A DNA stretch of 64,000 bases, from assembly GCF_002135235.1 (NCBI RefSeq), contig NZ_NEGB01000004.1, positions 62,001 through 126,000 of the forward strand, written 5' to 3'. Shown one piece after another: positions 9,074 to 18,572 of this stretch. This DNA comes from Acinetobacter silvestris. GTDB taxonomy: Bacteria; Pseudomonadota; Gammaproteobacteria; Pseudomonadales; Moraxellaceae. Position 1 is the first letter of the stretch. Each line of letters begins with the position of its first letter. Under the pieces are notes generated by a model. It was not told the origin of the DNA, did no database searches, and worked only from the letters and a program-made list of their open reading frames with translations. Position numbers and translations under genes: made by a program.

Positions 9074-9097
9074 AAAGGAGCCGAAGCTCCTTTTTTA
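9073..9097 (+). terminator. Terminator between the DUF2726 gene and the convergent lipase-like gene
   Basis: Stem AAAAGGAGC/GCTCCTTTT with a CGAA tetraloop. The symmetric A/T flanks suggest it serves both convergent genes. Confidence 0.85.
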
Positions 9098-9106
9098 AAT
9101 TCATCT

Positions 9107-10405
9107 TTAGCTTGCTGGCATATATTGTTGAATAAATGCCACTAATTCGGGATTCTTTTTAACAATTGCTTGAGTATGTGTTGCATCAAGCACTGGTAAA
9201 AATTTGACATTCGTTCCTTGTGCTAACATCGCTTTATACATTGCTTCAGTCACAGGATAAGGAACACTCATATCTGCAGTGCCCTGAATAATCAAAATTG
9301 GTTTATCAATTTTCACTGTTGCAGGCTGACTTTCCTTCAAAAACTTCTGTATTTGAGCACTTGCATAGAACTTATCTTTATTTAAACCTGGATAATCCAA
9401 TAAACGCTTAGTTGGATTTTCCGTTAAGAATGCCACGATATCTTTAGTAAAGCGGTAGCGTAAACTATCTTCAGGATGGTTGATTGGATCAGAACTACTT
9501 AAACACAAACCATTGTCACCATTTGTGCCTTCTGCCAATGCTGCAATATTTTGCGAGCGAACATCGTTAAAAATTTCACGATAATCAAAACCAGAATCAG
9601 AAGCTTTAATCCCGACAGCTGCAAATGCAGCATAGCTTAATAGCGTTGCATAGGCACCAATAGAACCATTTTCTGCGCGGTAAGCCAATGTCGCACCCGC
9701 AGCCAACTCTTTATTTTCAGCTGCTAACAATGCAGGTGGAGCTACATCAAATATAATTTTATCCAAGCTTGATGCAGGCGCTCCAGCCACTGCACCTTTA
9801 TAGTTTAAATCTGCATTCGCATATTGTGCTGTTCCCAATGAAGCTTGACCACCCTGTGATTGACCAGCAGACATCCATTGTTTATTTAAGACATTACCAT
9901 AATGATCTTGTGCTGCTTTAACCGCAGCTATCGCTGATTTAGCTTCGCTTTCAAGATGTAAATACGGATGAATACCAGGAACCCCCATTCCCTCATAATC
10001 AGGTGCAACAATCACATAACCAGCAGCGAGAAGACTTTTCGCTAAAGGATCTTTAAAATTAGTACCTAAAATATTATTCGTTGGAGCACAATCATCTGCA
10101 ACACCAAGTGTTCCATGCTCCCACACTACAACTCGATAACCATCTTTAGGTTGTGCAACAGTAGGAAATAAGACCATTGCTGTGGCTTTTGCAGTCTTAC
10201 CTTTTACATTCACCATGTTATAAGTCATAACTTTGATAGATGCCGCTTCTGCTAAGCTTTTATCAAATACATAATTTTTTTCAGAAATAAACGTCTGACT
10301 TGGTGTTACGCCCACGTAATCATCATTACTGTCATTACAAGCTGTTAAAAAGAAAATGGCAGAACAACTCATAGCCAACAATGATCTTTTAAGTATATGC
10401 TTCAT
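9107..10405 (-). CDS. Alpha/beta-hydrolase lipoprotein (secreted lipase/esterase type)
   Basis: A 432-residue lipoprotein with signal peptide and lipobox LTAC (Cys23). The mature part is an alpha/beta-hydrolase of the secretory-lipase type. The oxyanion region is VVVWEHGTLG, the nucleophile elbow GQSQGG carries Ser183, the acid is near residue 377 (QGTADMSVP) and the His is near 409 (DATHTQ). The large insertion between nucleophile and acid forms a likely lid. Hydrolysis of esters or lipids at the cell envelope is inferred; the substrate is unknown. It is transcribed alone. Confidence 0.82.
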   Translation of the reverse strand: MKHILKRSLLAMSCSAIFFLTACNDSNDDYVGVTPSQTFISEKNYVFDKSLAEAASIKVMTYNMVNVKGKTAKATAMVLFPTVAQPKDGYRVVVWEHGTLGVADDCAPTNNILGTNFKDPLAKSLLAAGYVIVAPDYEGMGVPGIHPYLHLESEAKSAIAAVKAAQDHYGNVLNKQWMSAGQSQGGQASLGTAQYANADLNYKGAVAGAPASSLDKIIFDVAPPALLAAENKELAAGATLAYRAENGSIGAYATLLSYAAFAAVGIKASDSGFDYREIFNDVRSQNIAALAEGTNGDNGLCLSSSDPINHPEDSLRYRFTKDIVAFLTENPTKRLLDYPGLNKDKFYASAQIQKFLKESQPATVKIDKPILIIQGTADMSVPYPVTEAMYKAMLAQGTNVKFLPVLDATHTQAIVKKNPELVAFIQQYMPAS

Positions 10406-10632
10406 TTTAACATCCTAGTTTTGTTCGATTTATGCTCTCTCCTTGAGAGCTTTACAATAAAAACACAATTCAATAAATAAGGCTATATTAAAACTAAGTT
10501 ATTAAATTAAAAAACATTTGTATTTTATTTGGCTTTTTTTGTTTTTGTGAACAAATGCAATCATTTAAATCATTAGCTGAATAATTATTCACTTTATTCT
10601 TGTCAATTATTTAATGTCTAGAAAATTTAAGA

Positions 10633-10664
10633 ATAAAAAAGCACCCCTTCGGATGCTTCTTTTT
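10633..10664 (-). terminator. Terminator of the ubiC-ubiA operon
   Basis: AAAAAAGCA-CC, loop, GG-TGCTTCTTTTT with one mismatch in the stem, beside the ubiA stop codon. It is weaker than the others in the window but well placed. Confidence 0.6.
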
Positions 10665-10668
10665 AAAC

Positions 10669-11553
10669 TTAACTGGATGAAAAAGATACTGCTATACCAA
10701 TAAAAATAATTAAGCCAACCCAACGATTATGACGAAATGCCCAAAAACAATGTTGTGGGTCACGATCACGAGTTTTTGTCCATTGGTAAATAAAATCAGC
10801 CACAACCATCAACAATGCAATTAAACCATATGGCACAAGTAAGTTTTCTAAATACAAAGCACAACCAATTAAAAATACACTCGTCGCCTGTAATATAGAA
10901 ATAATTTCAATGTCATATTTACCAAAAAGTATCGCTGTGGATTTCACTCCAATTTTTAAATCATATTCCCGATCCGTAATCGCATATTGAGTGTCATAAG
11001 CCACGGTCCATGCCAAATTACCAAAGTACAATAACCAACAAGCCCAATCTAGCGGTTTGCCCATAGCTGTAAATGACATTGGAATACCCCAAGAAAATGC
11101 CATACCGAGCACCACTTGGGGTAAATGCGTATAACGCTTCATAAAGGGATAAATGAATGCAAGCAGCAAACCACCCAAAGCACAATAAAATGTTGCAATA
11201 GGTAGAAACAGTAAGGTACAAGCGCTTGCTGCAATTAATGCAATAAATACCCAGACCGCCTCTTTAGCGGAAATAACCCCTGTCGCCAATGGACGATTTT
11301 TCGTTCTTTCTACTTGCCCATCCACTTTTCGATCAGCAAAATCATTGATGGCACAACCGGCAGCACGCATAAAAATGGTACCCAATACCATTGCAATCAG
11401 TATAGTGAGATTTGGAATACCTTCAGCTGCAATCCATAATGCCCACATGGTGGGCCAAAAAACAAGTTCTGTGCCAATTGGTTTATCAAAACGACAAAGA
11501 TAATAATAAGCTTCTAAACGTTCACGCCATGTAATTTGATGCGCCGTTGCCAT
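10669..11553 (-). CDS. ubiA: 4-hydroxybenzoate polyprenyltransferase UbiA
   Basis: Integral membrane enzyme that joins the polyprenyl tail to 4-hydroxybenzoate in ubiquinone synthesis. The 294 residues carry the two Asp-rich motifs of UbiA prenyltransferases: NDFADRKVD starting at residue 70 and DTQYAITDREYD near 185. They also hold about eight to nine hydrophobic segments. The gene starts 8 bases after ubiC, which makes its substrate, so the two form an operon. Confidence 0.97.
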   Translation of the reverse strand: MATAHQITWRERLEAYYYLCRFDKPIGTELVFWPTMWALWIAAEGIPNLTILIAMVLGTIFMRAAGCAINDFADRKVDGQVERTKNRPLATGVISAKEAVWVFIALIAASACTLLFLPIATFYCALGGLLLAFIYPFMKRYTHLPQVVLGMAFSWGIPMSFTAMGKPLDWACWLLYFGNLAWTVAYDTQYAITDREYDLKIGVKSTAILFGKYDIEIISILQATSVFLIGCALYLENLLVPYGLIALLMVVADFIYQWTKTRDRDPQHCFWAFRHNRWVGLIIFIGIAVSFSSS

Positions 11554-11561
11554 AACAATCC

Positions 11562-12044
11562 TTAACTATATTGCTTCTCAGTCTTTTGCTTTGCAAGAAA
11601 CTGCATGAATTCTGGTAAAAATGTTTCCTGAACAATAAATTTACAGCCGCGCCAAGTATAACAACTTTGCCGAGTCCAACCATCATCAAGCAAAATAACA
11701 CGGCGCTGACACCGTGGATTAGTGCGTTGAAATAGAAACAATCCAATTGGTTTTTTACCAATGTGCTGAAATAGACGAGCTTTTGCTTGCAGACTTAAAA
11801 TAGGAAAAATACTTTTCGCTTTGACCCAAGGCTGCTCTTCACAGCCATATAAATAACTCTCACGCACCCATGACGTATGCTGATGAGACATCCCCATCCA
11901 CTTCGCATCAATAAAATTAAGGCGCTGAAAATGCTCCTTTACGGGCTGAACACTAAATTTCCCACCAGCTAAATCTGTGAGTTGCTGAGTTAATGAACCG
12001 GATGCATACAGCCATATTTTCAATTCAGCTGGAATCTGCTGCAT
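11562..12044 (-). CDS. ubiC: Chorismate pyruvate-lyase UbiC
   Basis: Converts chorismate to 4-hydroxybenzoate and pyruvate, the first committed step of ubiquinone synthesis. The product has 160 residues, close to E. coli UbiC (165). WVRES near residue 60 carries the substrate-binding Arg, GKKPIGLFLF lies in the mid-region and an Glu-containing tail (VQETFLPEF) closes the active site. Sequence similarity to E. coli is moderate, but position directly before ubiA makes the call firm. Confidence 0.93.
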   Translation of the reverse strand: MQQIPAELKIWLYASGSLTQQLTDLAGGKFSVQPVKEHFQRLNFIDAKWMGMSHQHTSWVRESYLYGCEEQPWVKAKSIFPILSLQAKARLFQHIGKKPIGLFLFQRTNPRCQRRVILLDDGWTRQSCYTWRGCKFIVQETFLPEFMQFLAKQKTEKQYS

Positions 12045-12130
12045 AATTTAATCCACGCGATTAATCCGCATTGCTCTATAAAGTTTTTAATTCATCAATA
12101 ATTTAATTGATTCAATTCAAGAAGCAATCT

Positions 12131-12406
12131 TTAACAATTATCAGTTTTTGCAATCACTTCAAATTTTCCCTGTGGTGTTTTCACTAAAATAAAACCCTCT
12201 GCGCTTAAATAGAAACTTTTAGGATAGTCATATTCTAGTGCAAGCTCAGGATTTTTAAGTGCTACGAACTCCGCTTGCTTATAACCTTCTGGGGTACGAC
12301 TCACTTCAATATAAGTCACCTGAGAAAAATTGAGTTTAAAACCTTTATCGTGGTCTTTTGCATCAATCCAAGGATAAAAACTGGTGTACTTTTTACGTTG
12401 TGCCAT
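12131..12406 (-). CDS. Small conserved-looking hypothetical protein
   Basis: A 91-residue soluble protein, aromatic-rich (TSFYPWIDAKDHDKGFKLNF), with alternating beta-like segments and no signal peptide or membrane helix. I do not recognise a family. Codon use looks like that of its neighbours and it lies between ubiC and glnA on the same strand. Upstream there is a strong terminator, so it has its own promoter. No clear Shine-Dalgarno sequence precedes the ATG. Confidence 0.6.
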   Translation of the reverse strand: MAQRKKYTSFYPWIDAKDHDKGFKLNFSQVTYIEVSRTPEGYKQAEFVALKNPELALEYDYPKSFYLSAEGFILVKTPQGKFEVIAKTDNC

Positions 12407-12447
12407 ATATTTGCAGGCTTAATTGCGATTCATAATAGTAATGATAC

Positions 12448-12479
12448 AAAAAAACCCGCTGCAAGAGCGGGTTTTTTTA
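12448..12479 (-). terminator. Intrinsic terminator of glnA
   Basis: Perfect stem AAACCCGCT/AGCGGGTTT within longer A and T runs, loop GCAAG, 20 bases after the glnA stop. It is symmetric and could act in both directions. Confidence 0.92.
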
Positions 12480-12498
12480 CAGTAAATTCAGTTAAGAA

Positions 12499-13914
12499 TT
12501 ACAGGCTGTAGTACATATCAAATTCAACTGGGTGAGTTGTCGTGTTTAAACGACGAACTTCTTCAGTTTTAACTTCGATATATGCATCAAGCATATCTTT
12601 AGTGAATACGCCGCCTTTCAGCAAGTAGTCATGATCCACTTGAAGTGCTTCAAGCGCCATATCTAAGCTGTGTGCAACTGTCGGGATTTTCGCTTCTTCT
12701 TCAGGAGGAAGATCATACAAGTTTTTGTCAGCAGCTTCACCTGGGTGAATCTTGTTTTGAATACCGTCAAGACCAGCCATCAACAATGCCGCAAAACCTA
12801 AGTATGGGTTCATCATTGGATCTGGGAAACGCGCTTCAATACGTTTACCTTTAGGATTCGAAACGTAAGGAATACGAATAGATGCCGAACGGTTACGAGC
12901 TGAATATGCAAGCATAATTGGTGCTTCGTAATGTGGCACTAAACGCTTGTACGAGTTCGTTGATGGATTGGTAATTGCATTTAACGAACGCGCATGTTTA
13001 ATCACACCACCGATAAAATACAATGCCATTTCAGAAAGACCTGCATATTCATCACCAGCAAACAAGTTCTTACCATCTTTTGAGATAGAGATGTGAACAT
13101 GCATACCAGAACCATTGTCGCCAACCATTGGTTTAGGCATGAATGTCGCAGTTTTAGCATATTGATGCGCAACGTTCCAAACAGCATATTTAAACTGTTG
13201 TACTTCGTCCGCTTTACGAACCATCGTATTGAAGCTCACACCAATTTCTAATTGGCAAGATGCAACTTCATGGTGATGTACTTCTACACGGCCAGGGCCC
13301 ATGATGTCTTCGATTTTTGCACACATTTCTGCACGCATATCATGTGAAGAATCCACTGGTGGAACTGGGAAGTAACCGCCTTTAACACGTGGACGGTGAC
13401 CAGAGTTACCGCCTTCGTAATCTTTATTTGTAGACCAAGCCGCTTCTTCTGCGATTAATGTATGGCGCGCGCCAGACATATCGATTTCCCATTTCACTTC
13501 GTCAAATACGAAAAATTCTGGTTCAGGACCGAAGAATGCAGTATCGCCAATACCTGTAGATTTCAAATATTCTTCTGCACGACGAGCAATTGAGCGTGGG
13601 TCACGATCATAACCTTGACCTGTAGAAGGTTCAATAACATCACAAGTCACAACCACTGTTGCTTCGGCAAAAAACGGATCAAGGAAGCATGTTTCCGCAT
13701 CTGGACGTAAAATCATGTCCGATGCTTCAATGCCTTTCCAACCTGTGATTGAAGAACCGTCAAACATTTTACCATCTTCAAAGGTATCTTCGTCGATTGT
13801 ATCTGCAGGGTAAGTCACGTGTTGCTCTTTACCCTTAGTATCAGTAAAGCGAAAATCGACCCATTTTGCGCCACTTTCTTGGATGAGTTGAAGGACCTTG
13901 TTCGCCATGCTCAT
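12499..13914 (-). CDS. glnA: Glutamine synthetase type I
   Basis: Dodecameric enzyme making glutamine from glutamate, ammonia and ATP. The 471 residues include the N-terminal beta-Grasp ([18 protein letters not shown]), the metal/ATP motifs [21 protein letters not shown] and [16 protein letters not shown], and the loop [10 protein letters not shown]. The Tyr of that loop is the adenylylation site of class I-beta enzymes. A second Met at residue 3 is an alternative start. An NtrC-like palindrome lies about 220 bases upstream, consistent with nitrogen control. Its product takes up the ammonium made by the nitrate genes at 46-55 kb. Confidence 0.98.
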   Translation of the reverse strand: MSMANKVLQLIQESGAKWVDFRFTDTKGKEQHVTYPADTIDEDTFEDGKMFDGSSITGWKGIEASDMILRPDAETCFLDPFFAEATVVVTCDVIEPSTGQGYDRDPRSIARRAEEYLKSTGIGDTAFFGPEPEFFVFDEVKWEIDMSGARHTLIAEEAAWSTNKDYEGGNSGHRPRVKGGYFPVPPVDSSHDMRAEMCAKIEDIMGPGRVEVHHHEVASCQLEIGVSFNTMVRKADEVQQFKYAVWNVAHQYAKTATFMPKPMVGDNGSGMHVHISISKDGKNLFAGDEYAGLSEMALYFIGGVIKHARSLNAITNPSTNSYKRLVPHYEAPIMLAYSARNRSASIRIPYVSNPKGKRIEARFPDPMMNPYLGFAALLMAGLDGIQNKIHPGEAADKNLYDLPPEEEAKIPTVAHSLDMALEALQVDHDYLLKGGVFTKDMLDAYIEVKTEEVRRLNTTTHPVEFDMYYSL

Positions 13915-14126
13915 TGTGCTCCGATGATTTTTTGTTGCACGTGTTAAGTGCGTGTTAGTAGTTGGTATCTATTAAGCAAATCTCGTACCAACTTTCAAAA
14001 GAAATGCTAAAATATTGAATTCTATATTAGATTTAATGCAATACTTGAATATCTTTGTGCTTATTATACTGTGTGTACTTATAATTGCACCATATTCACA
14101 CACACTTATCATGATAAATTATAAAA

Positions 14127-14141
14127 GCACCACAGGGGTGC
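14127..14141. promoter_or_regulatory. NtrC-like binding palindrome upstream of glnA
   Basis: GCACC-ACAGG-GGTGC, an exact match to the GCACC-N5-GGTGC arrangement of NtrC sites, about 220 bases before glnA. A possible second half-site (TTGCACCATATT) lies near 14086. No sigma-54 -24/-12 pair (GG-N10-GC) was found between it and glnA, so which promoter it serves is open. Confidence 0.55.
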
Positions 14142-14276
14142 CCTATTTTTGTGCAAACATACAATAATGTCATAAAATGGTGCTGAATTTATTTTATCCA
14201 CCGACTGTTTTTAGTATATTTTTCTCAAGTAAAGTACTGATCATTCTATTTAGAATATATGGAAATAAAAACTCAA

Positions 14277-14810
14277 TTAAGCATATTCAATTTCGGCACG
14301 CGCGATTAATGCTTCAACCATGAGAAGTACATCATCTTTTTCACGCGCATCCACAGCAAATATAGGCATAACATAATTATTCATCGACATCCAATCTCGA
14401 TATTTTTTGAGTAACTGTTGTGGATCTTTATCGACATGGGTGATCCCCACAATGATATTATTTACATGTTTTTTAAATGCATGATGATAAAACTTTAAAT
14501 CGTCGAGTGCTGTTTTACGAGAGTGATCAATTAAAATAACAGCGCCAATCGCACCTTTGCAAATGACTGCCCAAACAAAATCAAATCGATCTTGTCCAGG
14601 TGTACCATATAATCCAACAATGGTGCCATCATCCAGTTTGATTTCACCATAATCAATCCCTACGGTTGTCCAAGCTTTACTATGTGCTGTCTCATCTGTA
14701 TTCACCGCTTCTGTAGAGAGCACAGAAATTTCAGATAATGATTTAATGGCTGCGGTTTTCCCTGCTCCCATTGTTCCACCAAATACAATTTTATATTTCT
14801 GTAAAATCAA
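14277..14810 (-). CDS. Small P-loop GTPase (COG2229/MglA-like)
   Basis: A 177-residue Ras-like GTPase. G1 is GGTMGAGKT at 11-19, the G2 region is TTVGIDYG near 48-55, G3 is the variant YGTPGQDRF at 68-76 and G4 is the variant THVD at 124-127 in place of NKxD. This pattern matches the bacterial COG2229 predicted GTPases, related to MglA and SRP-receptor beta. These often work with regulatory partners of unknown function. The gene follows the receiver-like protein gene by 57 bases on the same strand, so they probably form a two-gene operon. Confidence 0.8.
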   Translation of the reverse strand: MILQKYKIVFGGTMGAGKTAAIKSLSEISVLSTEAVNTDETAHSKAWTTVGIDYGEIKLDDGTIVGLYGTPGQDRFDFVWAVICKGAIGAVILIDHSRKTALDDLKFYHHAFKKHVNNIIVGITHVDKDPQQLLKKYRDWMSMNNYVMPIFAVDAREKDDVLLMVEALIARAEIEYA

Positions 14811-14867
14811 TTCAATACCCCTAGCTCAGTAATACATTTAAATATTCAATAAATGTGTGACTCGATT

Positions 14868-15809
14868 TTAAAGCCTTAGTTTTAATCTTAGCTTCCCAAA
14901 AAAACCTCGCAACACATTTTCAGAGGGCTTCTCTTCAATAATAAGCTGTGCTTCACTTTCATCAATTTCTTTCAACACATTTGCAAACAATGCCGCTGAA
15001 ACAAACTTTTGAATGATTGGCATTGAAATACTTAACTTCTTTTCAATCTGAACCATACTAGCCCCCCTTTCAAAACAAGCGGCAATTTTAAAAATATCTT
15101 GACGGTCTTTTGCTGTACTTGGCTGTGGCCAATATTGCAACTTATAAAACACTTTGGAAGACGTATCTTTAATCACACTTTCAGATTTCCAAAGCGTATT
15201 CCACAACCAATAACGTAAATCAAGTCCTTGAATATCACTTACACTTTGCGCCATTTGCATCGTTGCATAGGTATAATTTAAAGTTGCATCTGTACTTTGA
15301 ATGTTTTTACCTGTTTCCATCCAAACTTGCTCAGTTCGGGTATTCATCAACCCCATATTTCCGTAACTATCAAAAATTTGTAAATTACCATTTCGTTCAT
15401 TCAAAAATTCTTGAACTACTTTATGAATATCAAGTGATTTAGCACGATATGCGATAACACGTTCTACCTTTGAACTTACTGGAACTTGTAAATACCGATC
15501 TTTAAACCATTTTCTAATTTCATCGCTTGCAATAAATGGTAAAAATAATTTATCACCGTTAATCTGGCCCGATTTATCATTACTATTGATTAATCTTAAA
15601 TATGGAATTTTTTGAGTACCAACTAAATTTTGAATGGTAGGTGAAGCAAAAAACATATCATTTACAAGAAGAATATCTAATTTCGGGTCTGCTATATTTG
15701 CCCAATGAATATGAACCATATCATCATACATCAAATGAACTTTTTGCTTCATATTTTCAAGCACATTCAGGCTTAAGCCAAAAATAGCAATTCGTACTTC
15801 TTCTTTCAT
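14868..15809 (-). CDS. Protein of unknown function with a receiver-like N-terminus, partner of the GTPase
   Basis: A 313-residue soluble protein. The first 120 residues look like a CheY-type alpha/beta fold (RIAIFGLSLNVLENM; DPKLDILLVND) but lack the acidic pair and phosphorylatable Asp in their usual places. A middle region with several Trp and Tyr follows. The segment at about 240-285 (DIFKIAACFERGASMVQIEK, then KLSISMPIIQKFVSAALFAN) could be a helix-turn-helix or winged helix. The C-terminus is basic (GFFGKLRLKLRL). A signalling role with the downstream GTPase is inferred from position only. Confidence 0.6.
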   Translation of the reverse strand: MKEEVRIAIFGLSLNVLENMKQKVHLMYDDMVHIHWANIADPKLDILLVNDMFFASPTIQNLVGTQKIPYLRLINSNDKSGQINGDKLFLPFIASDEIRKWFKDRYLQVPVSSKVERVIAYRAKSLDIHKVVQEFLNERNGNLQIFDSYGNMGLMNTRTEQVWMETGKNIQSTDATLNYTYATMQMAQSVSDIQGLDLRYWLWNTLWKSESVIKDTSSKVFYKLQYWPQPSTAKDRQDIFKIAACFERGASMVQIEKKLSISMPIIQKFVSAALFANVLKEIDESEAQLIIEEKPSENVLRGFFGKLRLKLRL

Positions 15810-16445
15810 TTAGCCCCCTTTGCCTCTTAATTTATGTTAAAAATTAAATACTTATACTCAAAAAAGCAAAACAAAACACACGATATAAATGTGAATTTAT
15901 TCTTTTATTTCAATTTTATTTTAAAAAATTAAGCTCAAAACTTAATTTTAATCCCCAATCGTATTCAACAACACAATAAATGTTTATATTTACAATCCAC
16001 CCGTATTAAATATTATTTTGTTAATAAATTCAATTCACAAAACCCTAACTATCGTCGAATTTATAATACCTACAAAAAAAATGGATTTAAATATTCTTAA
16101 TAATTAAATGAGAATGAGTATTCTATAAAAACTTCTTCTCAATATAACTTTTAATAAAAAAACTAAATATAAAATATTTTCTACGATCTATAAAATATAT
16201 CCTATATATAACTTTAAATATTTTTCACCACTCAATTAGATAAAATCGATTTTATCATTATTTCAACTATTCAATATTTGCAGATCCAAAGATATATACC
16301 CTCTCATTTTTGAGAATGAGTCCTGCCCAAGCCCAATTTTCTTCATACACTTTAATTTAACAACTTGTTTGTCAATAATGGTGCAAAGCTGAGTGCCTTA
16401 TGTTTTTACAACTGCCATGAGTAGCTACTCCTCAATTTTTTGGCA
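15810..16445. other. Long AT-rich intergenic region
   Basis: About 635 bases of very AT-rich DNA without an open frame that looks coding. Two copies of GAGAATGAG (near 16109 and 16312) stand out but no operator can be named. It is the longest gene-free stretch in this half of the window and may be a remnant of lost genes. Confidence 0.5.
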
Positions 16446-16471
16446 TAAAAAAAGCACCCGATATAGGTACT
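16446..16471 (-). terminator. Terminator-like hairpin after the small phage-like gene
   Basis: On the minus strand, GTACC, loop, GGTGC and a run of seven T residues. The stem is short with one wobble pair. It lies 22 bases past the stop codon of the gene at 16493. Confidence 0.55.
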
Positions 16472-16492
16472 AATAGAAAATTAATTTTGTGG

Positions 16493-16759
16493 TTACCAAC
16501 CAATATGCCAAGACGTATCAAAAGTAACTTGATAAATCCCAGTATTAGGGTCTTGATCCAAATCAGGTGGTCGCGTGACGTAACAATCTCGCTTAATAGC
16601 CCGCCTCACCTTTTCGGCAATTATCAGCGCTTCGCTTTCATTGGTAGAAAATACGCTAAATTGATATGTAGGCTGATTATGATTTGAAGGCTCATCTAGA
16701 TTATTGTCTACATCTCCACTGATGGTTAAAACAGCTACATCAACTTTGCTGTGATTCAT
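16493..16759 (-). CDS. Small protein resembling a phage tail-terminator component, possible prophage relic
   Basis: An 88-residue product from the ATG at 16759; a TTG farther upstream would add 11 residues. It contains PTYQFSVFSTNESEALIIAE followed by KVRRAIKRD and ends in NTGIYQVTFDTSWHIGW. This pattern resembles small phage tail proteins (DUF3168-like), in which a paired Ala/Arg helix follows a beta strand. That is a guess from pattern, not a search. No clear Shine-Dalgarno site precedes it. No other phage gene is nearby, so it may be a stranded relic. Confidence 0.45.
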   Translation of the reverse strand: MNHSKVDVAVLTISGDVDNNLDEPSNHNQPTYQFSVFSTNESEALIIAEKVRRAIKRDCYVTRPPDLDQDPNTGIYQVTFDTSWHIGW

Positions 16760-16778
16760 TGTAAAAAATCTGATAAAG

Positions 16779-16806
16779 TAGCCGCATAACAAGCGGCTTT
16801 ATTTTT
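16779..16806 (+). terminator. Terminator-like hairpin AGCCGC/GCGGCT
   Basis: Stem AGCCGC (16780-16785) / GCGGCT (16793-16798) with a 7-base loop, followed by TTATTTTT on the plus strand. No plus-strand gene ends here, so it may belong to a lost gene. Confidence 0.45.
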
Positions 16807-16837
16807 GCCTGTTTGATTTAAATGTAAATTTCTCAAA

Positions 16838-16859
16838 GTGAGTAACAATGTGAGTAACA
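16838..16859. repeat. Direct repeat of GTGAGTAACA
   Basis: Two exact 10-base copies (16838-16847 and 16850-16859) separated by two bases, 52 bases before trpG. They could be part of the trpG control region or of an old attachment site. Confidence 0.6.
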
Positions 16860-16910
16860 TGAACACAGGTTATTACATACCACTTTTAAAAACAAAAGGT
16901 TAACCTCAAC

Positions 16911-17495
16911 ATGCTTCTAATGATCGACAATTACGACAGCTTTACTTATAACATCGTTCAATATTTTGGCGAGTTAAATCAAGAAGTAAAAGTTGTTCGC
17001 AATGATCAAATCTCATTAGAGGATATTGAGCGATGGCAACCGAAGTATTTAGTGATTGGTCCTGGTCCTTGCTCACCCTCTGAAGCTGGAATTTCTATTC
17101 CTGCTATTCAGCACTTTGCAGGGAAAATTCCTTTGCTCGGCGTCTGTCTAGGACACCAAGCCATTGGACAAGCTTTTGGTGGCGATATTATTCGCGCCAA
17201 AACAGTAATGCATGGTCGTTTATCCGATATGTATCACAGTGATAAAGGCATTTTCAGCAATTTACCTTCACCCTTTTCTGCAACGCGCTATCACTCTTTA
17301 GTGATTGATCAAGCGACACTGCCTGAATGTTTGGAGTTGACCTGCTGGACCAATCAAGCCGACGGCTCAATAGAGGAAATCATGGGTGTAAAACATAAGA
17401 CATTGCCTGTTGAAGGTGTGCAGTTCCATCCTGAATCAATTTTGAGTCAACACGGTCATCAAATCTTTAAAAACTTTTTAGAAATTTACGCATAA
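16911..17495 (+). CDS. trpG: Anthranilate synthase glutamine amidotransferase subunit TrpG
   Basis: Class I glutamine amidotransferase that supplies ammonia to TrpE for anthranilate; in Acinetobacter it can also serve folate synthesis with PabB. The 194 residues carry the catalytic triad Cys79 (GVCLGHQ), His173 and Glu175 (VQFHPES), and the oxyanion motif GPGPCSP. It is the first gene of trpG-trpD-trpC, with trpD starting about 9 bases after its stop. trpE is not in the window. Confidence 0.96.
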   Translation: MLLMIDNYDSFTYNIVQYFGELNQEVKVVRNDQISLEDIERWQPKYLVIGPGPCSPSEAGISIPAIQHFAGKIPLLGVCLGHQAIGQAFGGDIIRAKTVMHGRLSDMYHSDKGIFSNLPSPFSATRYHSLVIDQATLPECLELTCWTNQADGSIEEIMGVKHKTLPVEGVQFHPESILSQHGHQIFKNFLEIYA

Positions 17496-17504
17496 GTGAA
17501 CGGC

Positions 17505-18551
17505 ATGGATATTCAACACGCTTTAAATAATATTACCAAAAACATTGAACTGACTCAGCCACAAATGGAAGAAGTCATGCGCACCATTATGCGTGGCGAA
17601 GCAACGGATGCACAAATAGGTGCTCTCATGATGGGACTCCGCTTAAAGGGTGAAAGTATTGATGAAATTACAGCTGCTGCACGTGTCATGCGTGAATTTG
17701 CCATTAAAATTGATGTCAGCGACATTCCATATTTAATTGATATTGTCGGTACAGGTGGTGATGGTCAAAACTTATTTAATGTTTCTACTGCCTCTGCGTT
17801 TGTGATAGCAGCAGCAGGTGCTACGATTGCAAAACACGGCAATCGCGGCGTTTCATCAAATTCAGGCTCATCTGACTTATTAGAAAAAGCTGGAATTAAT
17901 CTTGACCTTTCAATGCAACAAACCGAACGTTGCATCCGTGAAATGGGCGTCGGCTTCCTATTTGCCCCCAATCATCATAAAGCAATGAAATATGCTGCTG
18001 GTCCACGTAAAGAATTGGGTTTTCGCAGTATTTTCAACTTACTTGGCCCGCTTACGAATCCGGCTGGAGTGCGTCGCTTTGTGATTGGCGTGTTTTCAAG
18101 TGAACTCTGTCGCCCAATAGCAGAAGTGTTAAAGCAACTGGGTGCAGAACATGTCATGGTGGTGCATTCTAAAGATGGTTTAGATGAAATTAGCTTGGCA
18201 TCATCTACCTATGTTGCAGAGCTGAAAAATGGTGAAATTACCGAGTGGGTGATTAATCCTGAAGATGTTGATATTGAATCACAAACCTTAATGGGCTTAA
18301 TGGTTGAAAATTCTGCTGAAAGTCTGGCACTGATTAAAGATGCTTTAGGCAAAAACAAATCAACGAAAGGTGAAAAAGCGGCCAGTATGATTGCACTCAA
18401 TGCAGGTGCAGGAATCTATGTTTCAGGTCTCAGTAAGGACTATAAACAAGGTGTCGCTTTAGCACATGATATTATTTATGGCGGACAAGCATTAGAAAAA
18501 ATGAGCGTGTTGTCTGAATTTACCAAAACACTGAAAGAATACGAAGCTTAA
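17505..18551 (+). CDS. trpD: Anthranilate phosphoribosyltransferase
   Basis: Transfers the phosphoribosyl group from PRPP to anthranilate, the second tryptophan-specific step. The PRPP-binding [14 protein letters not shown], the [18 protein letters not shown] loop and the [12 protein letters not shown] region are all present. Start ATG at 17505 gives 348 residues (MDIQHALNN). A GTG at 17496, next to the trpG stop, would add three residues. It is co-transcribed with trpG and trpC. Confidence 0.96.
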   Translation: MDIQHALNNITKNIELTQPQMEEVMRTIMRGEATDAQIGALMMGLRLKGESIDEITAAARVMREFAIKIDVSDIPYLIDIVGTGGDGQNLFNVSTASAFVIAAAGATIAKHGNRGVSSNSGSSDLLEKAGINLDLSMQQTERCIREMGVGFLFAPNHHKAMKYAAGPRKELGFRSIFNLLGPLTNPAGVRRFVIGVFSSELCRPIAEVLKQLGAEHVMVVHSKDGLDEISLASSTYVAELKNGEITEWVINPEDVDIESQTLMGLMVENSAESLALIKDALGKNKSTKGEKAASMIALNAGAGIYVSGLSKDYKQGVALAHDIIYGGQALEKMSVLSEFTKTLKEYEA

Positions 18552-18572
18552 AGCTATATAGGAATAAATGTC

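Noticed and set aside
16100..16330. Fur box at the GAGAATGAG repeats
   Set aside because: Too few matches to the 19-base Fur consensus and no iron-related gene downstream.
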